From Pteria penguin (taxonomy: Eukaryota > Mollusca > Bivalvia > Pterioida > Pteriidae), in the NCBI GenBank assembly GCA_035048485.1, contig CM068582.1, forward strand, positions 38,126,596 to 38,190,595: a DNA stretch of 64,000 bases. The letters run 5' to 3'. Numbering within the stretch: position 1 is the stretch's first letter; every line of letters starts with the position of its first letter. Below, one piece after another: positions 36,101 through 50,019 of this stretch. Made by a program: the position numbers and the translations under genes. The notes beneath the pieces are model-generated. The model worked only from the letters and a program-made list of their open reading frames with translations. It was not told where the DNA came from and did not search any database.

Positions 36101-39100
36101 CGCGTGTCCAATCCCCTTAACCATATCAGTTTCATTCACTGAACTTTACCTTTCCTCAAAGTCAGAAATAAATTCATGTTTCCGCTCAAGAACATTAAGA
36201 ATTTTTGTCTTCCCGACATCAAACTGTGCAATTCGGTTTCGTTGTGAGATACCCTTTTCACTTAAATTGATAACTGTATTTTTATCTACAAAGTCAATAA
36301 TTTTCGCTCTGCAGAGTTCGAAGTCATACTCATAAATAACACAAAGAATAAGTTTTACATGCTATGTTTATTAAAAAACAAATCAATTGAACTGAAAATT
36401 AGATCATTATTTTTACACGTCTAACACAGACCCAAGAGTGGGTTTTACTAAAGGTCGTAAGCCCAAACGTAGACGTACATGTAAACGTAAACGTTACCAT
36501 GAAATATCTGTTTCATCCCTAAAGATTTCCAAACGTAACACACACCTTTTACAATGTTTACCATTGTAATAACGTATGTACATAGACTTCAAGAAAAATT
36601 AATTGACCTATACGTAAAGTGAGACAGACAGTTTACGTCTACGTCTACGTTTGGGCTTTTCGACCTTTAGTAAAACTCACTCCAGGTCTGTGCTTAACGG
36701 TCAGTTAATTACAGGTAGTGACATGGTCAATTGATCACGCTTCATTAATTTATAACCGCCAATTGATCCCTAGCACAGGTTGAAATAGGCAATTGGGAAC
36801 TAAAATTAGTGGTTTCTGGTCGCGTTAGAGAGGTGGTCATTGAAACCAGAGTCAGTAGTACTGGAAAAACGTTGAGGGGAAAATAAGGTGGTCGCAGAAC
36901 TCAAGTGGTCCTTGAAAACAAATGGTCTTAAGAGCAGGTGCGACTGTATATGCATAATTGCATGTATTTCAACTTAAAGTTCATATAAATCTAGATCAAC
37001 TTTACTCTTATAAACATAATGTTCATATGTATGTTTTTAGCTCACCTGAGCCAAAGGCTCAAGTGAGCTATAGTCATAGTGCGCCGTCCGTCGTCGTCGT
37101 CGTCCGTCGTTAACTTTTTCACATTTTCGACTTCTTCTCTGGAACTACATTGCAGATTTGGATCAAACTTTGTGTAAATGATGTACTCAAGGTCCTCTAC
37201 TAAAATTGTGTTCGGGATCCAGATTCCCTCAGGGGTGGATCCAGGGCGGGACCAAAAGTGCCCAAAAGGGTACCCCTCTTCAAACATCTTCTTCTCCAGA
37301 ACCAGTACATAAATGGGAAAACTAATTGCATTTCAACAATCTATAAAGATGGGTTGTTAAAAATTGTGTTCGGGGTTTAGATCCGTCAAATAGAAATTTA
37401 CGCTTTTTTGACGTGTTTCTGGACTTAGTCATTTCAATGAAGAAAAGTGTCATGTTTTTCAGTTAATTGGTATTGATGATTTCTTAATGACTATTTTGAT
37501 CATAATTGTGGTAAGGAATATTATTGTGAAAGAATTTTGTCATTATCTCAATTTTTGGATTTTCTATGAATTTTTTAAGACTTCCAAATGAGGGTGTATA
37601 GGAACAATTGAATCACATTTTTCACTTCTGCTGTTGTACCACATGAAAGATTTTAATGAAACAAGGAATACATGAAGTACATGAAGACAAAGGAAATGCT
37701 TAATATCAAAATCACGTGAATGGATGTGCAAAAAAGTGTTGTTTTTTATTCTAGCCTGAAATAAAATTTGACATATTTTCAACATCTGTGTTGACTTAGT
37801 CACATTAATGCAAAAATAAATGAATTCTTCCTTCATGCATGACTGATCATCTAGGTACTCAGGTGAGCGATATAGGCCCACTTGGGCCTCTTGTTTTCTA
37901 AAACATGCAACTTATCAACAGAAATGAAACACTTAAGTAAAAGTATAGTTCATTACACTGTAAAGAAGAAGAAGAGTGCGAGATAAAAAAGAGGAGGAGG
38001 TATCATGCCATCAGAGACATTCTGCCCTCTTGTATTAAAAAGTATTATAATAATTATTATCTATGATTTATGTATTTCATTAATGAAATATAAACTGCAT
38101 GGTACTTACTGATATACAGTAAAACACTCATAATTATGTTTTATAATTTCATTAATGATTAATAATGATTGGTGAAGTTACTGAGTTAGTAGGTTGATTC
38201 CAGTGGCTTAAAGCCTAAATATAAAAAGGGAGGAGATGAGATTCCAAATCAAATGTTACAAACAAACTTTATACCCACCATTTAATATACTGATAGACGG
38301 AAATAATTCGTATAATGTATTTCAACCAACTGAACAAAGAAGAAGTACCGATCAGTTACCCAGTTTCGAAGTCTAAAAGGGGAGGCTTAATTATGGAATT
38401 GTCCCACACAACCCGTTGCTATCCCCGGAAAATACAAAATTCCGGGGATGAGATCAGGTGCCCTTGGAGAGCGAGATTAAATTCAGGCCAAGCACAAGGG
38501 CACGGTCAAGTGTAGCTCTTTCTTCTGTAATTATTTAAACGACTAAATATTCACTACAAAAGAAATTGTTGAAAAATGTTTAAGATTTATTGATGTACAA
38601 TATTCCACTTCTTTTTATCTTTTATAAACATTTACACTGCCGACTATGGTATATGATAGTTTCTCGTTCGAACGAGATCAAAAAAATATTTTTTCTTTTT
38701 TCTTATGGCATGAATACGGCTTCATATTAGACGACTATAATCATAGTGGTTTGTTTGTTTGTTTGTTTGTCCCTCTCTGTCATTTTAATGATTTTCATTT
38801 AAATCTTATATTCCTTTGACACTCCAGTTTTCTACCTTTTCCAAATACTAATCGTTTACAACATATTTTGTGTTTGTAGCTACGGAATTTTGATCCGTTT
38901 CTGACGCTAGATGAGTTTACAGATAAGGCACCGGGAGGAGTGCCTGATCATCCTCATCGGGGATTTGAAGCGGTATAACTTTTTATACTTTTATTAATCT
39001 ATCATATTTTTTCTTTTCTCGGCGATAATTTCAGATCTGAAATTTTTTTTACTAACCAACTTACTTACTTTCACTGTTTTTTTTGGGGGGGGGGTGGGGG

Positions 39101-42100
39101 GGTGGTGGTGGTGTTTTGTTTGTTTGTTTGGGGGGGGGGGTTTGTTTGTTTTGTTTTTGGGGGTTTGTTTTTGTTTTTGGTTTTTTGTTGTTGTTTTTTT
39201 TGGGGGGGGGGGGGGAGGGGGTGTAACGTTTACACGTAACAAACAAAACACCTTTATTAAACTTGTTTGTATTGTCAAATTCTTTCTTTACATGAATATC
39301 ATTGTGTTTGACCATCTGTTCGAAATGTGATATCTAACATGATATTTACAGGTTTCTTATGTAATAAAAGGTGGAATAGAACATGAAGACTTCTGTGGTC
39401 ACAAGGGTATAATTGGTCCAGGAGACTTGCAGGTAACTGTAACAGCAATTGTCGGGTTAATTACACGTCTGTGCCTTTGCCACTCAAGTTGTTTAATCAT
39501 ACCCTGTATAACATGTTCATGTTTATTATTGCATTTTTACTTACCACTAGTGATTACAATCAGACAAGTAAGCCTAAAGTGAAAAATACACAATTCTTTT
39601 GCACGATCTAGTATCACTGATAAAAAACAACTGAATTTTAGTCTTATCCTCATTCAGCAAAAGATGCCTGCTTACTGCTATCAGATACAGATTTATTCGT
39701 TTATGTACTACCACACTATAATTATTTCCCAAAGATGATGGTTAGCCAACTTCCTGGTGTGATACCTAAAAGTTTTACTTTGGCAATAGACACCCGTGAA
39801 GCAGAGTGGAATCGTATATTTACCAGTATATACTATGACGTTGGACCTTTGCTTGATATCACCTTCAAATATTTATGAGAAACATGTTAGTTAAAAATAG
39901 AAATATACCACTGGACCAACCATCTCCATTATCAAACCCAGTTCTCACAAATGAAGTGTTTTATTTATTCATATTGATATTTGAATGCTATTCGAAAATC
40001 GTTACAACGTTTTCCACTTTGCTGTGAATCCACATATCTCACATTTGCCATGATGAAAGATGTGGACTGCCAAATGACAGTGCCTTGTTATTTAATAATA
40101 GTATATACCTTCAATGATTTTCATAATACAACTCGTAATGTTTTTAGTCTACCAGTCGTAATGGCATAAATAGTATCTTTCAAAATTTTCAAATAGATAA
40201 ATAATTTGATGAAAGCATGAATCTTTTTCTCTTAGGATTGAAAACCTTAACTTTATATTATTTATACGGAAGAACTTGTTAAGAGAATTGTGAAATTAGA
40301 ATCCCAGAATCAAAACTAATATCTATTGGACAATCAATGCTTACTGGTAGACTCAGAAAATAAAACTTTGTCCAAGAATAAAAACATGAGAAAACTTTCT
40401 GATCAAATCCACCTTTTGTCACATTGGGTCATAAAATTTTAACTACCCAAATTATCTGTGAAGATGTATTTGTCCTTTGTCATATAAACAGAATTATATA
40501 ACTGCCTCTTAAAGTAATATTCAGTGCGATATTGCTCAAATGAGTGTTACTTTGTAATTCTTATAAACGTAAAGTCTGTAAAGTATTTTCTTTTTGCAAG
40601 TTTATATGATGCATAAATTTAAAGAATGATATTGCCTCATTATGGTTAATATTTTCATAATGGCAATGACCATTCGAGATTTCTTCATTAAAGTGGATGA
40701 CAGCCGGACGGGGGATAGTACATTGTGAGATGCCACATGGGAAAGATGAAGTACATGGTCTACAGCTGTGGGTCAATCTAGCTAGTGAACATAAAATGGT
40801 GGAGCCAGCCTACCAAGAACTAAAGGACAAAGACATCCCAAAAACGAGAATAAATGGAGTCACAGTAAAAGTTATAGCCGGAGAATCATTTGGTATCAAG
40901 GTCAGATTTTGAAATTTTTCAATTGTTTGAGGTAATCAAAGTTTTATATAAGCTGTATATGTCAATGTGGGCCAGAGCATTGTGATGTATTTCTTCGCTA
41001 ACAATAGATGATCTGATAAATGGAACAGTTTGCCATAATACCGAAGGAAATTTGGTGATTTACTACACAGACTCGTGCGTCAGTTGCATTCAATTCCTAC
41101 ATGAAACGTGCTGAATTCCCTTGAGTAATAACAAGCAATAACAAAAAAATACCCGTGCATAATATTAAGACATCCTCTACATAGGTACTGATTAGGAATC
41201 TCTCTAAATGATATCACATTTAGCTAAACTTAAACTAAACTTACTCATATAATATACATTGTCTACGCTGTATGAGACTATACATGGGAATACAATGTTG
41301 TTTATCTATTCTATATATGCTTTCAATCTCTCACAATATAATAAGATTGAAAATCAAGTAAAATACTGTACTTCGACTATATTTTGATATGCTTCTTCTG
41401 CTCAGTTAGGTCTTAATCCACACTGGAGGGGCTAACAGAGTTGACAGTCCATTTATCGGTCCATATGCCCATCTGCACAGTAGTTTTCAGTTTTCACTGC
41501 TGTTTTACAAAAAGAGGTGAAACTTAGGGTCGAGCTTGTGTATGATAAGAAACAAATCTAGATTGACATTGGTCTTTTTTATCCATTCTGACAAGAGTAA
41601 CCGTCATTTGTAGTCGTTCTCTATATTTTTTTTCTGTCAGCTTTATGGGTAATGAGATGAAATTATACAATATGTTGAGTAACAACTAGAATTTTTTGGC
41701 GATACTGTAAAACTTTTACAATACGGATTTTAGGGGGTTTACTACATATATAACCATTTCATCTATTTTGACAATGAATTACACCCCAATACAAACTCAG
41801 TGATGAATACTTGGAGTGTATTATGCTTTGACTAAATTTATGATACTTGTGGTACAGTTTTATTAGTGTCATAGTCACTTGATAACAGTTACTTTGGTAT
41901 TTAGCATTAATGTCATACTTCTTCCCTTTGCATTGTAAAGCTCGACGAAAAGTTCCCAGTGGAGGGTTTCACTTAAGCTTTACTATATTTTGTCCTGATT
42001 TTATATGGCAAAGACACTTTCTACACAGTGTAGCTTCACATTCATTTATAGATACAGTGCTGAGTTAAATTTGTTTCTTCTGTATGTAAGGGCATTCATG

Positions 42101-44852
42101 TCGAGTGTGTCTAGCCATTCAGAGGCGCTTACTCCACCCAGACTCCTGGTCTCACCTCTGAATTTTGGGGTCTGAGAATGTCCGCTGTGGTACATTATTA
42201 TTAGTGCCACAGTCACTTACTGAGTTAGTTACTTTCGTATTTTGCATTTAATGGGAGATGCTATATCCTGGAGAATGGCAGACTGCCCCAAAATAAGAAA
42301 ATTATATGTGACATTATACATAGACATTCAAAACTACATATTTTCGTGTTGTTATACTGGTTGATAATAAAATCTTCCTTTTTTATATGTAGACATAAAA
42401 CAGTACGAAACCTTCAATTTTCAGTATCATTTCACTTAATTTACTGTATGGTACATTTTTTGTTTTTGTTTTTTTTTTTTTGCTTTTATGTTTGTCCCTC
42501 TATGTAGTTTTGATTATTTTATAAGAAAGGGCAACCACCTCGAAAATTTGATAACTTACTTTATATTTCAGTGACGTTTTTACTTCTTGTGCTTTCATAT
42601 TTGGACTTATATTGTCCTTCATGTAATTTGACACTCTTGAATGGCATACGTTATTTTATTTTCGTTGTGCTTTAAATATGATTATATATTAAACTATATA
42701 AATTAATATCTAAATAAGATTTATGTTTTGATATAGTCCCCAGTGTACACCAGGACACCCACAATGTATTTGGACTTTAAGATGGATCCAGGTGCAACCC
42801 TTCGTCAACCTATACCTAGTGGATGGACAACATTTGTGTACATTCTTAATGGAAAAGCTAAATTTGGTAATCCTCATATTGTCCACTAATTTATTATGGT
42901 ATATTACACACAATAATTGTATTTTCCATACGTTCATTTTCTCATCGAATCCCCATATTCAGCAAAGTTTCCAATTATTCGTCATATTTACCGCACGTTT
43001 TTCATTGATTATAAAATTATGTATTCACTATATTCATTATATTTCACATTCATTGGTCATGAAGTTTGTATATTTGAGGGCTTTATGATCTTTCATCATT
43101 TGCACCTAATACTGTATTTGAATAGGAAATATCGATATAAAGTACAAACCCGATGTAATTATTTTCTATTTCTTCTTTTCAGGTCCAGCAAGTAAACAGA
43201 CAGAATGTGATGCACATCATACGGTAGCATTTAATGAGGATGGAGACAGTGTTGAAGTTCTTAATTCAGTATGTTTTCTCATAGGAAGATCAATACAAAA
43301 ACTAATTCATCTTCTCATTAATACTCTTGATTCATTATACCCCTGCAAAAAAGTTAAGGGTACACTAGAAATTCCTTTGCTGTCTATCAGTCCGTCTGTC
43401 TGATGGTCTCTGTGTTAATGCAAACATGGCATTGCAAGTCCTCTAAAACTGCTTAATTGATTTCATAAAATTTTTAACAAAGAAAGATAACCATTTTAAA
43501 ATGTACATGAAGGAAGGAAGTTGCCATAAACGTTATTTTAGTAGATTTATGGACCACTTGGCTTAGAGTATTCAACTTTGCAGTAACTTCATCTTGTAAC
43601 AACAATATAAGTGTAGGCTTTTGAGTAGCTGCAATAGAACACAGTACGGTCATCATGATTTATTCAGGTTAATTCGGATGTTACAGCAAACAATTCAAAA
43701 TAAAACCTTAAAGTTAATACTTTAAATGCATACCAATTCTGATAGATGGGATTATAAAATACTGCTTCGAAAAAGAGGAATTGGTGCTTAAAGTGAGTGT
43801 AAACTTGTAAGGATAAGGACTTCATATAAAAGTCACATGTACTTTGCAAATGAATATCACTAATATATTTCTGTTTAAATGAAACCAAGAACATTGTCTT
43901 GTAGATTTCACCATTCTTACATGTTTCTATTCACTAATCACTTAACTTTTTCATTTTTATGTTGAATATGAAAGGTACATTTCTGAATAAAACATGATAC
44001 CATTTCATTTTTTTAATAGGGAGCAGATGTTTGCCATTTTGTAATGATAGCAGGGAAACCCCTGAATGAACCAGTTGCTCGGCATGGTGAGTATTTTGGG
44101 ATAGATAACAAAAAGGGAATTCTTATGTTATCTCTTTGATATTTATGAATTAGGTGTTGCTGTTATATGTCATCAAAATAGTAATATTTTGCCATTGTTT
44201 CATTCAGCTACTCAGCTGATATTGAATGTGTTTATGACAAATAGATATATTTGGTAAATGCACAAAATGAAAATTATTTCAAAAGGCATTATTTTTGTAT
44301 TATGTTAATTAAATATTTCTCCGTCTTTCCGTAATCTGTCAGTTTATCTTGATCAGTAATAAAGACAATAGTCAAACGTATATAATATATCACTCAAATA
44401 TTATTTGAATATTTGTCATTTTTTCCACAATCTGTCAGTTTATCTTAGTCAGTGATGGAGACAATAGTAAAATTCACGTGTGGTATTTATTTGTCAGTAT
44501 ACATCACTCCCGAAGCAGACACCAAATAACAAGCCACTCACCATAGTGATATGCACAACTACACAACTTAACTACTTCTGTAAAATGACTCTGGTGTTTT
44601 ATGTGGTATTCCAGACAGGAAAATTATTCTTATGAGTTGTTACATTTCATACTGTTTTATATGTTTGAAATAGAAATTCAAAGTTTTATATGCAAGTACA
44701 TTGAAGAAAACCATTCTATTTTAGGTCCATTTGTGATGAACAACCAGGATCAAATCCGTCAAACTATTGTTGATTTTCAGTCTGGTAAAAATGGGTTTGA
44801 AAAAGCTCTAACTTGGAAGTCTGATTATGTGAAAAATTCTCGCTCTCATTAA
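33174..44852 (+). CDS. PIR: Pirin copy B (complete, 8 exons, 294 aa)
   Basis: Exons: 33174-33266, 38880-38972, 39352-39432, 40694-40900, 42737-42866, 43183-43268, 44020-44086, 44725-44852. Intron positions and phases are the same as in copy A; total 885 nt. Iron ligands are kept: His55 and His57 ([10 protein letters not shown]), His99 and Glu101 ([10 protein letters not shown]). Exon 2 carries changes unique to this copy (LTLDEFTDKAPGGVP), including Val in place of the Phe found in the other copies and in human pirin next to the metal motif. Exon 4 has KTRINGVTVKVIAGES. The C terminus ends SRSH. Intron 1 is long (5.6 kb) and full of repeats. It is likely functional because the frame is intact across eight exons, but a change of substrate or partner is possible. 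Confidence 0.95.
33355..33610 (-). repeat. Decayed family-1 SINE (reverse)
   Basis: 'ggtcactccataattattta', 'cttttacgtgtcatccttac' and 'ttattgtcttattcgaatgac' follow the family-1 body on the minus strand. Heavily mutated, in intron 1 of pirin B. Confidence 0.65.
34445..34725 (-). repeat. tRNA-derived SINE, family 1 (reverse)
   Basis: On the minus strand it has head AAGCCGGTGTGGTCGATAAG, B box GGTTCGACTCCC, the complete body and a (TCAA)n tail ('gattgattgattg' on the plus strand). In intron 1 of pirin B. Confidence 0.92.
36422..36696. mobile_element. MITE with about 60-bp inverted repeats
   Basis: The left arm ('gggttttactaaaggtcg', 'agcccaaacgtagacgtaca') and right arm ('tacgtctacgtttgggc', 'cgacctttagtaaaac') are near-perfect reverse complements. 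The ends are 'aacacagacc' and 'ggtctgtgctt'. TAA/TTA at the borders may be a target duplication, as in Harbinger-type elements. No coding. Confidence 0.85.
37036..37896. mobile_element. Dispersed element of about 860 bp with 'agctcacctgagcc' end
   Basis: It begins 'tagctcacctgagccaaagg' and ends 'caggtgagcgatataggccc' then 'acttgggcctcttgtttt'. From memory, repeats with these ends are common in bivalve genomes; their class is uncertain. It contains (CGT)n near 37090 and unspliced shadow frames only. In intron 1 of pirin B. Confidence 0.7.
39075..39225. repeat. G/T-rich tract in pirin B intron 2
   Basis: Repeated runs of eight or more G separated by T-rich spacers ('ggggggggg', 'gtttgtttg'). 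It has the pattern for intramolecular G-quadruplex formation on the coding strand and sits about 130 bp upstream of exon 3. Confidence 0.85.
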
Positions 44853-45132
44853 TAAAGGCATAACGTACATTAGATGAAAGGACATCATATCATTTGTCTG
44901 ATTATGACACTATACACGATATTGTCTTTTATTCCTTGGAGTATGAGATATGGTTAACCCTTCGGTACTTCTTTGTGTTTTACTTGTATTATACTAAGAT
45001 ACATATCTGTATTTAAAGTAAATGTTCAAGAAATTTTAGAAAACGTGTATTATTTACATTTCTGGTAGTGAACATATAACTTCTTATTGGTTGTTTGTAT
45101 GTAAAATGTTTCATGTCTGTAGTAGTTATGTC

Positions 45133-45138
45133 AATAAA
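45133..45138 (+). terminator. Candidate poly(A) signal of pirin B
   Basis: AATAAA in 'tatgtcaataaagttaac', about 280 nt after the stop, aligned with the ATTAAA of copy A. Confidence 0.6.
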
Positions 45139-45199
45139 GTTAACATTGGCGTAAACAAAATTTCAAAGCATTTTATGCAAGTGGTTTGGAATTTAAAAG

Positions 45200-48100
45200 C
45201 TTATTGTTATTGTTTGCCAATTGTTTTATTAGTTCTTGTTTAATGCTACACTAAAACTTTTAACTATAAAGAATGAGAAGTGTCTACAGAAACGACAAAG
45301 TTCAGGTCTTCTAACTTGCTCTAACTACGTACCAAATACAGGCTAGATATACGTTACAGGCAACAAGACCCTCTGGGTACATTAACCTTATTCATCATTC
45401 TCTACTAAGGAAACACATTTTAATTATCTAATTTTAATTATTTTAATACAGTTTGATTAAAAGATATCAGTCTGCCATATCAAATATTTTTATGTGTTCT
45501 ATGTATCTAACATTAATCCTAACACATTAATTATTGTCTTTATGATGATAAATACAAATCACATGAAATTACAGTAAAAGAAAAAGGATAAGAATTAAGC
45601 TTTTAGTTTGAAACCCCTCTACATACTGAAATAAAAGAAAGGAAAGAGGAAATCTGATTCAGTGGTATGAGAATAGTCGCCGTGGACATGCAGATAATAG
45701 AGCTGTAAGTACACAAACGACATCAAAAAATATTCAAATGTAATGCAGTAGCCGTACTCGACTAAGGATTGTCAGTTTATATACCAATCGTCACTTCATT
45801 ATTGTGGTTAACAGGTTGATGGAACCACCTCTCTATTTTCCACCAAAGTAGCACAATCAAGGAACAAACATCTAGAAATTTACAGGTATTCTTCCGTGCA
45901 GAAAGCAAGAACCAGCAGGTTACTCAAGTTGAAATATAATTTTGGAATTCTTTCCTTGTTTCCGTGCTTCATTGGTATGCGTTGGCAGTAGGGAATGGGA
46001 AAAAGATAAAGTAAAGTAAAGCAAGTAAATGAATTTTAAGATGAATTTTCTATACTAATTTTAACGAATTTTCATAATTATTGAAATAACATGATATACT
46101 TGTGAATTTATCTCAGTTAAAAACTACCATAGCTCATTTCATTACTTTCACACATAAAAGAAAAAAGAGGAGTTACCGGCTCAGTTATGTGGCAGAAGTC
46201 ACCATGGAGCTATACAATACATGAATATAAGTAATATAATAGAACATTTAACACATTACAAAAATATTTGATTGTAGTGCAATTACGATACCGACTTAGG
46301 ACGGTCATTTAATTTGACAAAAGCCAAACAAATGGTGTGGTTAACCGGTTTACGGGCCCACCTTCCCACTCACCGTAACAGCAGAACAATCAAAAGACGT
46401 ACATTTAAAAATTAAATTAACGCCACTTAGTTGAGTTTGAGAGTTGTGCATCAATGACAAATGACTTCAGTCTTTGATTCACATTTCTTTATTTTCTTTT
46501 TCCCATTGATTTTTAGCATGACAGTCAATTCTTACCAGAGTTTTCAGAATTTGTAAGGATTTTATCTCATATGGTAAAAAGTCAAATGCTGTATTGTGAA
46601 TTGCCTTTATACAATAGAGTATTTCTATTTGGTTTCTATGTGAATGAACATCTTTAAATTTTATTTTAGAATAGATGTAAAGATGATGGATATATTATAC
46701 TCAAAGAACATTTCAATTGTTATTAGAACTTCATATCATACCAATTATGCAATTTATAGAGTGGACTTGAAGGTATATGAAAATGTGGAATTTACTAAAT
46801 TATACAATATAGTGCTAATGATAAAAGGAAACAAACTTAATATTAGATATTACATGTAATACTTATGAAATTATTATGAAGCTCTCTAAATCTAATGTAT
46901 TATAAATTATATCATATAATAGTATTCTAGGGAAAAAACCAAGAGTGTTTTAAACTTATTTTGATATCTTAATGGGAAATTTTTATGTATTTATGAAATA
47001 AATGCACATTTCATTTGATTTTATAACTATATTATTATTATTTTTACACATTTATCACGCTTTTATTTAAGTATTTATTGCTTACTTGTTTGTTTGTTTG
47101 TTTGTGTTTAAGTTCTAATAAATATGAGAAATTTCAACTCATTTTTATACATGCATTCTCAACACGGCATATTCATGTTCAGAAACATTTAGGCAAATCA
47201 TTAGTACCAATCAACGTATTTTCAGATATTTTTATGGTGATAGGTCTAATGTCGTATATTAAACTCAGTGATGTTAAAGTGATGTTCAGAAACATTTAGG
47301 CAAATCATTAGTACCAATCAACGTATTTTCAGATATTTTTATGGTGATAGGTCTAATGTCGTATATTAAACTCAGTGATGTTACAAACGCATTGGAGCAG
47401 ACATAGATGAAATACAATGGTGATTGGCTAGTGAGCTAGAGACCAAATGTTCATGTCGCGGCAGTGCTTCATTGGTGTCATGTATTTAAGAAGAAAACGT
47501 TAAAAAGATAACCCTATGCCATAGTAGATATGACAAGTAAAAGACCCCTCACTAATTCTGGTTGGTCTTTCGTAAAGGACTAAATGTTTGTGCATTGCAT
47601 GATGCAGATGCCCTCACAAAAGAAAAGTTGTTTTTATCATTCATCCTCGCCATGGAATAACCTGAGGTGGAATCAGGTGGCATAGAAGCGTGGAGGAGTA
47701 TGCATCCCCTGCTGACCGGTCATACCCACCATGATGTCATAAGATTATTTGAGCCAATATAATTATGTCAGATGAGGTGGTAATGGTACTACCGTAGTCA
47801 CAATCGGTAAAATGTCATGATAAGTAAATATGTGTGACACTGTAAGATGTAATAATTTAAAAGTTCAATATTAATTTCATATTAACACCTTTCGTGTAGA
47901 GGAGCATAAAGTGACGGTTACGCCTCTAGCTTTGTTATTTTACTTATTTTTTGTAATGTCGTTCCGTGTATTTTCTACTATTATCATTTTTTGTGTGCAT
48001 GTCTTTGGTAATTTGTGACAGCTTTGTCAGATGTCTTCTGTTTTCTCTTTTACATTATCTCTAATATGAAGTATAGGAAAACAAAGAAAATATCTGATTC

Positions 48101-48480
48101 ATATGTATGAGAAAATTAGCAACGGACATACAAGAAAATAAAAGACTATACACATAATGACATCACAAAAACATTACTTCCTATTGCAGGTGTGGTAGAC
48201 ATAGGTCAAACCACTGACATCACCAGCGTAAATCTCAATTCCATTCAACAAAAAATGCAGTGCAATCGAAAAGCAAACGTTAGAAAATTAATAGATAACC
48301 CTTCATATAGAGAACAAGAACCAAAAGATTACTCAAGCTGAGATGTATTAAAACTATGAACACGAAAATTATTATGGAATGAATATAAATTTTAAATAAA
48401 ATATTAATTGACACCAACATGGGCCAACCGTGCTCTGTTCTTCTGTGAGAGTGTGTGGAAATCTCCATCTAACCGGGTAA
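45200..48480. other. Spacer after pirin B: repeated blocks
   Basis: No gene seen. A decayed repeat occurs at about 45590-46030, 46140-46470 and 48060-48480, sharing 'aaatctgattcagtggtatgag'-like text, 'gacatgcagataatagagctg' and 'gcttcattggtatgc'. 46500-46960 aligns with the region just after pirin A (26820-27050). A family-1 SINE fragment lies near 47575-47625 ('tgcatgatgcagatgccctcac'). Confidence 0.5.
47177..47388. repeat. Recent 107-bp tandem duplication
   Basis: 'gttcagaaacatttaggcaa' through 'aaactcagtgatgtta' occurs twice, at 47177 and 47284, without visible differences. The identity suggests a recent event or an assembly collapse. Confidence 0.95.
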
Positions 48481-48792
48481 ATTTATAATAAGAAATCAAA
48501 AGCCGTCACGTTTATTGTAAATGCTAGTACATGTATGTATAGTTTTGTCAATACTTCAATGACTTTAAAGTGTATGTCCAAAAAACTCTTAACCTATAAC
48601 TCTTACATATATACTGGCTTTGTTTAACTGAAGTTCAGGTGCATAAATGTCACTGATGTGTCTTTCAAATTCATAATTATCTAACAATGATATATCAACT
48701 AGATGTCTAGAAGTGTAATTAAACAAGTCAATGAAGGAAAACTTTTTTATTTCTGAATTTTTGAAGGATTTTGAATCAAGAAATCCTTCACA

Positions 48793-49022
48793 GGGTTCGG
48801 GATCGTAAACTGAGACAATATTTTAGTACTAGTAATTAATTCTTCTTAATTTATTACATCGTCAAGTTTTTCAAAAGGTCGTTATGCATGATGGATTAAT
48901 ATTAGTCATGAATAGAATAAAACTCAATGAAATCCCAATCGTAATTATTAATTCAGCGTTTAAACAGTAGAATGTAAATATATGACTTAAGTATCTGTTC
49001 AGTTTATTGACTCAAACCCAAG
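48793..49022. mobile_element. MITE, copy 1 of a family also at 61379
   Basis: Ends 'gggttcgggatcgtaaactg' and 'cagtttattgactcaaaccc' are inverted. The inside shares 'aatagaataaaactcaatgaaatcc' with the copy near 61495. Non-coding. Confidence 0.75.
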
Positions 49023-49039
49023 AGCGCTATAAAGGTTTG

Positions 49040-50019
49040 CAATTAATGTCCATATAGGGATCCAAATTATTAATTCCATAACCATCTCATTGTTTTTGAG
49101 GATATAATGCCGAATACTATGCTAGAGAACACTCTAATAGATTCTATATTGACTACAGTACCGCTCGGCGTCTTAGCACTTTACTATGGTCCAAATAGCA
49201 CGATCAAATGATTTGATTTAATTGGTAGTCCTATGTCGATGTTTCAGCTACATTATAATCAAATACCTTTGTAATGTCTAATATTTTTGTATTCGACTTT
49301 TTCTACGGTTGTCTGTGGCAGAGTTTATCGTACAGAACTGCAGATTAGTCAGATTTTATCTTTTCTTTTGCAATAGTAGTCTTGAGAGCGAACAGTAATC
49401 GAAAACTTTTCACATACGTCAAAATAGTGAACATTTCAAAAATACATTCATAAGTATGTGTTGCAAGGGCTTAAGAAATAATGACAGCGGGCCATATGCC
49501 CACTCCCATTTCACACACTCATGAAGATCCTTTACGGAATATTTTGCAAAACAAATATCAAATATTAGAAAATACCTTTACGTGTTGATGTCTTAAAGTA
49601 AGTTTGTATCAAATAAAGAAGTGAATAGAAAACAACATTAGATTGGTCGCTATTCCTCAAACCAGAAAGATCTAGTTGCATACCACAGGAATTTCATCTT
49701 TACTGTGATTGATTAGGATTTTCAAAAATTTGTTTCACTATTATAATGATCATTTTAAAAAGACCAATTTCGGATAGAACGATTCACGGGTAACACTTAT
49801 TTCTTAGCTTGAATGGATTCCATCCCAACTCTATACCCCAAACAACAACAATTTCCCGAACTTCCTTTTAAACGCACGCATAATAAAACAAAAAGAACAA
49901 AACACCAAAAAGATTGGGCTTGATACAATATTAAATGAGACGTGCACATGACCTGGACCAAGTGACTGGCGGAGACATGCGGGAAACCCCACAAAGATTA
50001 ATAGTATTTTCCTGTCCGA
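49040..50019. other. Spacer left of the retroposon relic
   Basis: AT-rich; no exon, SINE or inverted repeat recognised. Sequence from about 49800 may be the degraded 5' part of the retrotransposon. Confidence 0.4.

Noticed and set aside
37042..37881. Two minus-strand open frames
   Set aside because: Both lie inside the dispersed element at 37036-37896 and show no transposase or other domain.
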